Assembly: GCA_030522415.1 (NCBI GenBank) | Contig: CM060109.1 | Coordinates: 33,982,892-34,046,891 of the forward strand | DNA: 64,000 bases | Reading direction: 5' to 3' | DNA from: Channallabes apus | Lineage: Eukaryota; Chordata; Actinopteri; Siluriformes; Clariidae | Translations under genes and position numbers: made by a program | Shown: one piece after another, positions 11,565 through 21,572 of the stretch | Layout: each line of letters begins with the position of its first letter | Position numbering within the stretch: the stretch's first letter is position 1 | The notes under the pieces: model-generated | What the model was told of the DNA's origin: nothing | What the model saw: only the letters and a program-made list of their open reading frames with translations | Database searches by the model: none

Positions 11565-11690
11565 GAGTTAAGGCTGACGAGCACAACGTTCAGGAAATTC
11601 TCTTTTCCGTTTTTTTTTTTTTTTTTTAGAAACACCAGCAATACAGCGTTAAGGTTAGTGGAGCTAAGCAACCTGTGGTGAATCAGTGTT
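11565..11690 (+). pseudogene. Degenerate duplicate of the gtf2f2 winged-helix exon
   Basis: This block matches the gtf2f2 exon at 3998-4141 and the intron just after it. Recognisable parts are GTTAAGGCTGACGAGCA, GAAACACCAGCAATACAG and GCTAAGCAACCTGTGGTGA, the last with the donor region changed from GTGAGT to GTGAAT. A T-run of about 18 bases (11611-11628) interrupts the coding sequence, and further indels break the frame. The following intron sequence continues the match to about 11840. The last exon (counterpart of 7089-7220) is missing from unit 2, so no functional protein end is possible. Confidence 0.85.
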
Positions 11691-11840
11691 CTTGATACAA
11701 CCTGACCCATGTAACCCTGCAAATATGCTACAAATAATTATCTGAACATGGAGTGTGGCTGTCAAGGAAAATGAACATTCCGCCACATATGAACTAAATG
11801 CAGGAAATAAAAACAAGGCTCTAAAGGGCAGTGAGCCTCC

Positions 11841-13775
11841 AGTGGTCTATTTCAGAAAGCAGGTCCAGCACAAACTCAAAGTTCAGGTAAACTCTGTGTT
11901 TTTGGTTTCTAAATGGCAGTTCAGCATGACTTTTAATAATAATGATAATAATAATAAATGTATTTGAAAAAAAAAAAAAAAGAGAAAGAAATAGAAAAAT
12001 ATCCTGTGTTAGATATTTTATCATTATCTGTTAATTATCATACTGTAATGTTTATCCTGCACAATTGATTGTTTGTTTAAAATATATTCTTCTTAGGACT
12101 CATATCACTCATATGACACATTTACATACTCTCTGTTCAGAATAAGTTCCTAATTCTATTTGTGTATTTGCACTTCGTTTACCAGTGAGAGCTTTCTGTA
12201 TAACATCGATGACACTGAGCATGATACTAAGGCAGTCGTCTGTCAGACTGTCACGAGTGTAAATCCTGCACTGAAACTCTTACAGTACAATTTTGTGATG
12301 TTCCCAAGTCACAGACCAACAGAATTGCCAGCATCAGTGTAAGTAATAATTTATTTATTTTGTGTGAAAGGGATGCAACTGACTGATCTTGAACTGATGA
12401 TGCACAATGTGCTACCATCATTTCTCACTGAAAAAAAATACTTCTTTTTATGAAGTCTTTTTTATTTCCTCCAAGTACAAATGCAGTACAGTAATTAATA
12501 TTTGATGATGTTCAAGCTATTAAAAATTCTCCACCTCTGGGCACCTCAGCAACCATTAAATCATGTTCCCCTCAGTTATACATGAGTCATTCTATAATTT
12601 GGGGTACATTCCATGTCTGTTGATGATAATTATATTTATTCTAAATATTTCCTTAAAAATATTGTTTTCTTATGTTAAGGGAAAGAGCATTATAATATCA
12701 CACAAACATTGATCTGAAAAAAAAAAAAACACCTCTTATAATCTTCCCAAATTGACAGTTTATGCTATTTCCATTTTATTTTGGTTTCAATATACTGAAT
12801 AAAACCATTGAAGTAAACACCTATTTTATTTTATTTTTGAACGCTGTTCTGTATTCTCTTTAGTATTTAGACTTTTAAAGAAATACAAATATTTATTGTT
12901 AACTTTAATGGTCTTTATTCGTTAAGACCGTCTTCCTAAAAATGGACCTAGCAAAAACTGTCACATTGACAAAATTATTCAAGTTGAAGAAAACATCGGA
13001 TATGCATAATGTTTGTGTTAAATTTTTTCTGTTAATCTGTGAAACAGAATGTGTGTAAAGAATTGTGTGTAAAAAATATATAATTATCATCATGGGACAT
13101 GAAGACACAATAAATCTATAAACAGCAATAAGTGCATGTCATCATTGACTTACTGATGTGATTAATACACACTGCCTGGCCAAAAAAGACTAGGCATGAT
13201 TTATGACTTCATCTGCCTCTCTACTTACAGCTGTGAGTTCTATTTTTCAATAGTTTAATTTTGATTTCACTAAACTCATTAAAATCTTTAAACATTTTTC
13301 ATCTGACCAAATTATTTTCCTTGAAGATGATGGTTCAGCACTATCCTTCCAGCTTTTAATAAAGTGTTGGACAGTTCTTAAACCAATTTTAGTAGTGTCA
13401 GCAGTCTCCTTAGTTGTGTTCTTTGCTTGATGCAGGCCAATACTCATAATTGTTTAGTGGAAAACCCATTTGCTTAGTTAAATCCAGGTGGTGACATTCT
13501 TGGCCGGGCAGTGTTATAGTAATTATAATAGTAATAATAATAATGCAATAATTGTGTAAAATAAATATCCATTTTCTCCATATGAATTCATTAACTATTT
13601 TATTTCCACTAGGGAGCAGTAGTAGGCTCTTCTCTCCTTTTGCCAGGTGAAATGTGTTATCTGCATTCCATTCACGAGGGATTTCTCTCTTCGTGTCAAT
13701 GTGTTACTCAGGATTAACTTCACTCAGAGTTGGTTGAACTGAATGCATCATCGTTTCTGAAACCAAAAGCCTTAC
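11841..13775. other. Unit-2-specific insertion of about 1.9 kb, mostly unassigned
   Basis: Homology to unit 1 stops after GTGAGCCTCCAGT (about 11841) and resumes near 13775. The outer parts may be inverted (TTTCAGAAAGC near 11851 and TTTCTGAAACC near 13756), suggesting a decayed DNA transposon. I saw no transposase frame. It contains A-rich runs and the small MITE at 13168-13514. Confidence 0.4.
13168..13514 (-). mobile_element. Internally deleted Tc1-like element (MITE)
   Basis: Both ends are inverted copies of ACACTGCCxGGCCAA, and TA dinucleotides flank the element. The minus strand at 13247-13447 still reads ETADTTKIGLRTVQHFIKSW and then IIWSDE, which is the N-terminal DNA-binding region fused to the first catalytic motif. 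Most of the transposase has been deleted. Confidence 0.75.
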
Positions 13776-14746
13776 CTTTCAGGTTTAGTGCACTTTCTTA
13801 TTGATAGTCAGTTTGATTTTTCAGCTGCAAGTGTTTAAATAGACTAACCTACGTCATTTTGAAGGACCACAATAGTAAATAAAGCTTTCTTAGCAGTATA
13901 TTCCAATACATCCACTTATATATGTTTAATAATAATAGAGGTTCTGATACAAGATTACGTCAGACGTTTTACCTTCTGAAATTGAACTTAGTGGGGAGAA
14001 AATACAAGCTGACCCAATTGATGTTGCAGTTCTTACTTTCAGGGAGTTTTTTTTTTTCCACCAGGAAGTTAGTTCCACTTCATCCTTCCATCAAAGTGAT
14101 CACCATTTACACCTGCTTTAAAATGAGTTGGAGAATGATCTACACATATGGACTGCATATGGCTGCACCTTTAAAGTGTTATCACTGCAGAAGTATCGGA
14201 ACAATTTTACAAGTATGAGTAGAATATTGTAGTGCCAGACCGATACCTGATTATTGTACCGCCGGATCCCTATTAATACCCGTTTTATTCTGGTCAGGAA
14301 TGAGGGGGACCTGGAGCATATTACGAGGAAATTATTACATTGGTATATATATTATAAAATATTAATGCATTTATTAAATTTAAATTCTAATCGATGATAG
14401 TGTAGTAATATCAAGTCATTTGTATTTTTACCAAAAACGACCTGATATTAAGAGGCACTAAGACCACTTAACACTGGAGTCATAATGCAATGCATCATGA
14501 CCCAAGTACAGTGGGCTTTGTTCTCCTCTCTGATTGCATTATCATTGTTAAGGGTTCTTGGCATTCTCAAGTATAACTATCACATAAATATTGTCTCGGT
14601 TTCTTCCTGCTAGAGATGTAAATGTCATGGAGACTCCCATCAATATGACTGAATTATAATACTAATCTAAAATTGTAAAGCCTGTAGAAGTCTAAACATG
14701 CTACTAACCTCTGGCTGTTACTAATTACAGCAAATTGTTCTAAATA

Positions 14747-14993
14747 CACTGCCTGGTGAAAAAAGGGTCCCGTTTCAGAAGCAGCAAATTATTGGCCAGG
14801 ATAAAATGGCCAGAATTGGGTTAAGCACTGTCTAATAAATAATTAAAAAGGTTTAATGATGTGAGAATTACTGTGATTCAAGCTCAATTAAACTCTTCAA
14901 ATTGATAATTTTCACATGTGAATTAGCCACCAATGTGAATGGCACATTACAATCAAAGCTAAAGATGGTCGAACAACTGAGTGATGGGCAGTG
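14747..14993. mobile_element. Short Tc1-type MITE inserted in unit 2
   Basis: The left end CACTGCCTGGTGAAAAAAGG and right end ATGGGCAGTG are inverted repeats flanked by TA. It inserted within a block that is otherwise continuous with unit 1 (around 5630), so it came in after the duplication. Confidence 0.65.
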
Positions 14994-15059
14994 TACAGTA
15001 AATTGTGTCCAGGTCACGCCTTAAGGGTATTTTTTGGGATTATCATATTAAAATTACTT

Positions 15060-15995
15060 ACCCCCATCATGACAAATAATCTCACAATAAAGGGTTTAAC
15101 TGATGGTAGAGGATGTTTTCCTCTAGTTCCTACAGAAAGTTTAACCAATTATTTCTAAATCCTTCTCCAGCACAATCCCAAAGATTCTCAATGTGGTTAA
15201 TGTCTGGACTCATGCTCACGTGGCCAATAAGCTCCCCATAAGCTTGTAAATTAGGCATTAGGTATCCTACCTCACTTTATCTGCCTCTCTTCTTACCCTG
15301 ATGTGGTCACTCTGGAACAGGGTAAATCTGGACTCCTCAGACATAATCATTGGCCTTTTTCTAACTAGCCTCACTGATCAGTAGTTCTCTTAAGGCTAGA
15401 CAGCTGTTTAGTATCAATTTTCTCAGAGCTCTCCTTGCATTGTATGTCTGGAATTGTTCTTTCATTATTAAACATTTTAATGCATTGATGAACATGATCA
15501 TCAAAATGGTGAAAACAGCCCGCACATTTCTCAAGACCTGGCGATGCAGGTAGGGTGTGACTGAGTGGATGAAGTTCCAGGGGGCATTGAACAGACAGTG
15601 TAATAAGGTGGAAACCGAGTAGCAGCTTACTGCAGCTGTCACGACTAGCCTGGGCTCTGGATTGTCACCAAATAACTGGGGCTACTCAAAGACTATGAGC
15701 TATGCTACAAGAAATTAGAGAATGGATACCTTGCCCCCAAAGCTACTCAAACCATCTATAAAGCCTACATTGCTAGTGAAGTGTTTTAATAAATAATGAT
15801 AATCTGCTGCAAACATCTTGGTGTTAAATATCACAATGTTTGTGAATTATGCCAGTAGAATTTGTGTTGCTGTTTATTTTGACAAGTGACCCTGATGCAC
15901 CAGCAACAAAACAGCCCCAATCCATCAGTGATCCTCCTCCATCAACCAATGGGTGTCTGCTGCTTTAACATGTGCACCGAATTTGCTGACAGTGT
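15060..15995 (-). mobile_element. Decayed Tc1-like element, minus strand
   Basis: Several phrases, such as GTAAATCTGGACTCCTCAGA near 15324 and CAACAAAACAGCCCCAATCC near 15904, are reverse-strand Tc1 transposase text. The first is the region of the first catalytic Asp and the second the GGG-SVM-WG region. Stops and deletions are throughout. Confidence 0.5.
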
Positions 15996-16530
15996 GCATG
16001 GCCAAAAAAGGGTTGATTTTAGTTTTATGTGACATACAATGCCATGTGTGATTTCAGCAATGCTTGGTAAAGTTTAGGTACTACATTTTTTGCAAGAGGC
16101 TCTAAAAGAAGGGCTGCTTTTTTTTTTTAAATAAACAGCTTATTAAAATAACTTAATTTTTTTTTAGCATTTTTAATGTTTCAAGGTTGGTCATCTTTAG
16201 CCTCGTTTTTTTTCTCTTCATCCTCCTCCTCTCTATGTGGGTGTTCGGTGTGGTCAAGGGTCCAATTCCTGTTTCCAACTGTTTTATACATGTTACATTC
16301 ACTGTCACGACTCTTTTGTTGAAAGTTTAGTTTTTTTGAGTATTAAACAAATACAGATGGCTATACCACAGAGGAAAATCATAACTGAGCATATGAAAAG
16401 TTTAAGAACAATTGGTTTGCATTCCTTAAACAGTTTAATTATAGAATTTAGGAATACATATGTATATTTATATATACTGCATGTGTATACACATTTTTAT
16501 GATTTAGTTGTTTGATTCATGGGGTGCACA

Positions 16531-16770
16531 AATTAAATTTTATTTGTTTAGCACTTTTAAGAAATGTAATTGTCGCAAAGCAGCTTTACACAATCAAAAG
16601 AATTATTTAGGTTTGTATGGAACGAATGAAATGGTCAGATAGTCCCTGGTGAGCAAGCCGAGGGCGACAGTGGCAAGGAAAAACTCCCCGAGATGGTAAT
16701 AGGAAGAAACCTTGAGAGGAACCAGACTCAACGGGGAACCCATCTTCATTTGGGTGAAACAGATAGCAGG
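16531..16770. repeat. Dispersed teleost repeat, copy 1
   Basis: It shares an ordered series of phrases with 32972-33310: TTTATTTxxxTAGCxCTTTTAA, CAAAGCAGCTT, GTGGCAAGGAAAAACTCCC, AGGAAGAAACCTTGAGAGGA and CCAGACTCAACxGGGAACCC. It is a common dispersed sequence in fish genomes. I do not assign a family name. Confidence 0.75.
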
Positions 16771-17469
16771 AAATGATCTGCATTCATACTGTGCATTAGG
16801 TGGCAGCCAGTTCAGCTATAACAGTTTATGTTAACTGATGTTAATATGGAGTCCAGGTAGCTACTGGAGGATGTCTTGCCTATTGTGTCTTTTTTTGGTA
16901 ATTGATTTTAAAGCTATAAATTAGATCCAGTAATTGAATTTATTAATATCTGAAATTTTAAATATTTAATAATGGGAGCTAGTAATTCACTACCAATAAT
17001 CAATTTACTTAACAGTAGTATCCAAAGCGCTATTCCAAGTTTAATGGTTAAAAAAATATAAATAAATCTGTATATCCATCTATAGGTTTTGCATCCCACA
17101 TGTCTCATGTAGCTTCAATAATAAATTGCTACTTTACATTAGTGGACATGTGCATTTATCTGACTATACCTTTACATTCCTATTGAGACCAAATTCTGTA
17201 TGAATTGGTTTCAAAGTACAGACTTTTAAGCTTGTAGCCATATAGCACACAGACTTCTAATTGAATCAATCCCAGTCTCTATATATGGAAAAAAAAAAAT
17301 ACCACGCACACAAAGTTGTTAGGTTACAGTTGTGTTTTTAATTGTTAGTATGCTATTTGAAAGTACAGTGTGTGAAATACATGTAAACTCCTGTAAAATA
17401 CATACTTTTTAAATGTCCACATGAGAAACGATCCCCATCTTGGTATATGCATCTTCGCTGTAGTTCATC

Positions 17470-17535
17470 AAAACCTTATAAAACAAACATTAAATCAAAC
17501 CAGTTAGAGTCATCCTTGCACACATCTTGCACTCA
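17470..17535 (-). pseudogene. Broken box C/D snoRNA (copy-2 counterpart of snoRNA A)
   Basis: The 5' side (GCACACATC flank and the GGATGAC C box) and a short AACCAGTTAG block align with snoRNA A. The D' box has been deleted. The guide and D box have been replaced by A-rich sequence. No C/D structure is possible. Confidence 0.55.
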
Positions 17536-18261
17536 GCATTGCTACGATTAGCCTCTTTACTCGTTAAATCATGATTGTGTAGCTCCATGATTATTACCCG
17601 CTCTCATCATTGATCATTTATGAATGGATATGACAAATGCATTAAGTGCCAATATTTTTAATTACAGAGTTGCATACCTCAGAAAGGACGAGGACCAGTT
17701 ACTGTCCATCTGTGCATCAATTCACCTGTGGAAAAACATCAAGGAGCTGCCTACAGCAATAACTTAATGACGTGTTGCACAGAAAGACAACGTCTATGTG
17801 ATCATTTAATAAATGCTGTTAGGTTCAGTGTTACAACCAGAGCAGAAAATCATAACATGCACATCAGCTAACTAAGTTAGACTTACGTTAATATAATTAT
17901 ATGTAGGTAGAAGTTAGAACATTTTGATATAAATTCCTATACTTTATCAGAAACAGTTACATTGTAGACATTACTAGATGGCTAGAAGATCTATGTTGGT
18001 ATATATGGAAAGACTGCTTATTACACACATCATAATCAATTAACTGTTTTTACCCTACCATGTCCTTTGACACCAATTTACTCGAACGCTTAAAAGAAAG
18101 AAGAAGAAAAAAAAAAAACCTCCACTGCAAATGTTATCTACACACCTCCATATGTCTCGGTGTCCATCCTATCCTGGACGATGATCAGTGGCTGAGGGGA
18201 AAATAGACAAACAGTCAGAAGCTCTCTCGTTTCTGGGATAATATAGCAAGACATTACCGGA

Positions 18262-18336
18262 CACGTGCTCAGGTAATACATGCGTTAAACTCTCACTGGA
18301 TAGAACCTCGGTAAGCAAAAGTCATCACTGCACGTG
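18262..18336 (-). ncRNA. Box C/D snoRNA B, guide matches 18S rRNA (Um172 site), SNORD45-like target
   Basis: All hallmarks are present on the minus strand in 75 nt. The terminal stem is CACGTGC with GCACGTG. The C box GTGATGA and the D box CTGA are perfect. There is a D'-like CCGA and a C'-like AGTGAGA. The guide next to D is GCATGTATTAC. Its ten bases GCATGTATTA pair with TAATACATGC of 18S rRNA, and the D+5 rule points to the U equivalent to human Um172, a site known to be guided by SNORD45 snoRNAs. The end lies 70 bases from the downstream acceptor. Outside the boxes I cannot show homology to SNORD45 itself, so only the predicted target is named. Confidence 0.78.
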
Positions 18337-18636
18337 ATCGTCAGTATACACATTTTCGTTTAACTCAATCACTAGACGCCAAACGGTAGGTATATTATAC
18401 ATACCTGGTGTGTTTTTGCTCATTTTTCATGAGCTTTACACTTAGCTTGATTACGTCCTTGAGCTGGTACATGCACGGCTCGTGAGCCCCGAAAAAAAGA
18501 GAAAACGGAACACGTGTTCTGCGATTTATCGGGAAAGGGCGCGTAGTGATGACGCCAACACAGAGGTCTGGGTTGCCAGGTCTTCTCCCCCTTATTATCG
18601 CCCTCGTGTGGGAAATTGCTAGCTAGTTTAACACAT

Positions 18637-18800
18637 TTACATTTAGCAGACGCTCTTATCAAGAGCGACTTACATTTTTATCTCATTATACACCTGAGCA
18701 GTTGAGGGTGAAGGGCCTTGATCAAGGTTGTGGGGTTTTGAACCTGGGATCTTTCGAACCGTAGTCCAATGCCTTAACCACTGAGCTACCCCTGACCCCT
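18637..18800 (-). repeat. tRNA-derived SINE (second family), minus strand
   Basis: It contains the widespread fish SINE phrases TTTAGCAGACGCTCTTATC, GAGCGACTTACATTT and GAACCTGGGATCTTTCGAAC, and a CTTAACCACTGAGCTACC head in reverse orientation. It abuts the right edge of duplication unit 2. Confidence 0.75.
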
Positions 18801-20000
18801 AACACCCCTGGCGTTATACGGTTAAACATATGCAATTTTGCCAATACTATATTGTATATAAAAAGTACTACAGTTAGTTTTGACCAACTGAATTAATCGG
18901 ACAAGTAAATTTAACCACATTGGGACGCTTCACTGTTTCAGTCTTTAGTACACACAATTCCATTTCCAGCAATGGTTGCTTGTTAATTGTATACTTTTCT
19001 TATATTCAGTAGATGGCACTCTTCAGCCGGGAACATAAACAGAAATGTGCGAACTCTTGAATGTTAAACCTCCAGTCATACTGTACAGTACATTCTGTCT
19101 AATATTCTTTAGGCCCTTTTCCTTCTGGTGTGTTCAGGGGATCTGTGAGTTTCTCTCCATAAGGTTATTGCACACAAAAATGCATAAATACACGATAACA
19201 AATTACATACACAAATACAAACATTATCTGGTCTTGTATATGTTATTAATTAATAATTTTTTTTTTTTTTTACATTTTCTTTCACTGCCCTTCAATTTCC
19301 CTAAACAATAACATGGATTTTAAAAATAATTGTTAAACAGTAACCATTAAGAGATTGTGTATACAGGATTCCAGTAGGCTGCGCTGGAGCATGGTGTCAC
19401 TGCACTGCAATCCATGTGGAGGAAAATGTAATTGAGTTTAATGTTTGAAATTATGCTTTGGGGTTTCTAAGCTTAGACAAATGATAGATGTTGTCAGTTT
19501 TTGTCTAATTAGTAGGTAGTCTACATTAAGCCATTCACTCCCAATTTTATTCTCCCCTAGGATATAAGAATGTTAAATAGGCCCTGTGGTTTTGAAAAAA
19601 GTAATCTATAGGAATTTGGCTTTTCTTATTAGATGCTATTGCTCACTGCTCCTAGCAACCTATTAAGTTCATTTTTTAGTCAAATAATGCCAAGAAGGTT
19701 AACGCACCACGAAGATTGTACATATTGTATGACTGCATTTGGTTCTTTTTTTCACTGTGATTTTAATAATTTAGAGTTCTTAGCATTCCAGATGTATTTC
19801 TGCCAAGGACAACTGAATAACCTATATTATTTTAATTATTAAAATCAATTGAACCAGCACCAAATGATAGAAAGCCAGGTCTTCAAATGGGATTGACATA
19901 TATTAGTGTTTCATTTGAAACTATAGTCTGTATGATTATATGATTTTTTATTTGTACATATTTTTGACTCCTAAAATACTCACTGCTGAAATTTCTCTCT
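18801..20000. other. Intergenic, no gene seen
   Basis: AT-rich sequence with short T-runs (19257-19271). No splice-bounded coding exon or repeat family was recognised. Confidence 0.5.
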
Positions 20001-20006
20001 CTCATC

Positions 20007-20265
20007 TTATCCTGGAAAGCCTGAAGTCTGTCTCATGGGACTCAGGGTCCCTGCTAGGCAGGGTACCTGGACACTATGCCAATCCATCACATGGCACACT
20101 GCGGGCAATTTGAAAATGCAAATGTATTTGGACTGTGGGAGGAAACTGGAGTACCTGGAGGAAACCCACCACACAGAGAGGAACGTACAAACTCCATGCG
20201 CACAGACCCGAGGTGGGAATCGAACCCTCAATCCTGAAGGTGGAAGGCCACAGTCTGCTAAATAG
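20007..20265 (-). repeat. tRNA-derived SINE copy, minus strand
   Basis: It shares the ordered phrases GCAGGGTACCTGGACA, ACTGTGGGAGGAAACTGGAG, GAGGAAACCCACCA and GGGAATCGAACCCT with the 37.1 kb SINE in reverse. It is diverged, with indels. Confidence 0.75.
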
Positions 20266-20329
20266 TACAAGTGCTATTTTTGGCCAGCCACCAGTGATGT
20301 GGCAGTACTTTATGTAGTTTAATTTAACT

Positions 20330-20800
20330 CAGTCATAATTGATTCTGCTCTGTGAGGCATAAGCGTGTGTTTACTGAGTTATTATATCTCATTTTATGCC
20401 TCCTCAAAGCACACCCCTATATAGCCTAAGGATGAAACAGTATAAGCAATCAAATCTTTGAATTCCAAACATCTTAACGTATTAAGACCCCTGATCCAAT
20501 TAGCTACCGCCTTGTGATTCAACAATCTATTGGCAGGGACAGTCAGTGGTTCAATTAAAAAGAAGACGCTTGAATTGCTTAAATTCTTTGAATATGATCA
20601 GGCTCTCAATTGGCATTCATTTGCATCTCCCCAGAGATGTGTTTTGTATGCAAATAAGAAACTTAAGGAGGCATGGCAGGTCACGTGTGCGCTGGGCAAT
20701 TAAACAATTGAAACAGGAGATGAGGCACACTGCTTCAGTGTACTGTCTGCTTGTGAATTTGCCTTTGCAGTTTATATCTGCAAAATAAAGAAATAAAAAC
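20330..20800. promoter_or_regulatory. Candidate conserved non-coding element
   Basis: A repeat-free block with clustered homeodomain- and POU-like sites. A perfect octamer ATGCAAAT lies at 20648-20655, with ATTTGCAT nearby on the other strand and several CAATTA/TTAATTG cores. It has no convincing coding frame. The regulatory role is an inference from base composition and motif density only. Confidence 0.35.
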
Positions 20801-20869
20801 AATTTAAGGTTAAGAAATGTCTAACACGTTTTTAAAACCTGTGCTGGAGGTCAGCTAAATGATGAGTAA

Positions 20870-21345
20870 AGATGCATTGTAAAAAAAATCTGACAGTGGA
20901 AATTACAGCTATGTTTAATATTGAAAGTAAAAGCCTAGGAAAACCATAATAAAAATTAGAATAATGGCCTGATGAGTCCAGATTGACCCTATACCAGAGT
21001 GACGGGTACAGTATGTCAGGGGAAGGGCATCCATCATGCATAGTGGCCACTGTACAAGCCTCTGGTGGCTCAGTGTTATGATTTGGGGTTGCTTCAGTTG
21101 GTTAGGCTCAGAAAAATTATATTGCAATAAAATGAAATCAACTGATTACCTGAATGTACTGAATGACCAGATTACCCCTTCAATGGACTTTCTCTTCACT
21201 AATGGCACAGGCATATTTCCGGATTCAAATAGTGAAAGTGTGGTTCTGGGAGCATGAGCAATCATTTTCACACATGAATTCACCACTGCTTTATGTACAG
21301 TGATCATAGCTTGAAGGCAGTCAATGAAATTTTGGAGTGTGTGAC
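20870..21345 (+). mobile_element. Decayed Tc1-like element fragment
   Basis: The sense strand reads transposase text around GGCATCCATCATGCATAGTG and then GGTTGCTTCAGTTGGTTAGG (the G-CFSWxG region), with stops. It is related to the remnants at 7.4 and 9.5 kb. Confidence 0.6.
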
Positions 21346-21505
21346 AGTTTTTCTTTTTTATTTTGGGGTGGGGGGGTCAGGTAGTGTATTAACCTTTTAT
21401 ACATGACTGAAATAGCAAACAACTTTGCTATTGTCCATTTCCTCATATGCAACTGCACATTGTATTCTGAGAAATATTGAACATCTAATATTGGTTATGT
21501 GCACT

Positions 21506-21508
<3 letters not shown>

Positions 21509-21568
<60 letters not shown>
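21509..21568. repeat. (TC)n microsatellite
   Basis: About 30 perfect TC units. Confidence 0.95.

Positions 21569-21572
<4 letters not shown>

Larger units (their letters stand above)
17300..18501 (-). ncRNA. Putative snoRNA host gene, copy 2 (5'-TOP type, non-coding, minus strand)
   Basis: Exon 1 runs from a pyrimidine tract (CTCTTTTTTTC at 18491-18501, a terminal oligopyrimidine-like start typical of ribosomal protein and snoRNA host genes) to 18405, followed by GTATGT. Exon 2 is 18146-18191 (acceptor CCCCTCAG, donor GAG then GTGTGT). Exon 3 is 17678-17725 (acceptor TTTCCACAG, donor GAG then GTATGC). A last exon starts after a TTTTATAAG acceptor at about 17470. The frame that opens in exon 1 (MYQLKDVIK) hits a stop two codons into exon 2, so a non-coding host is the better reading. 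Intron 1 contains an intact C/D snoRNA whose 3' end is 70 bases from the exon 2 acceptor. The intron 3 snoRNA present in copy 1 is destroyed here. No named host recognised. Confidence 0.55.
11463..18632. repeat. Tandem segmental duplication, unit 2 (degenerate for gtf2f2)
   Basis: This is the second unit, directly next to unit 1 and in the same orientation. It lost the last gtf2f2 exon. It gained about 1.9 kb near 11.84-13.77 kb and a 247 bp Tc1-type MITE at 14747. It shares a fragment of the same SINE that unit 1 has at 4.98 kb. Its right edge is followed directly by a SINE copy (18637-18800). Confidence 0.85.
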
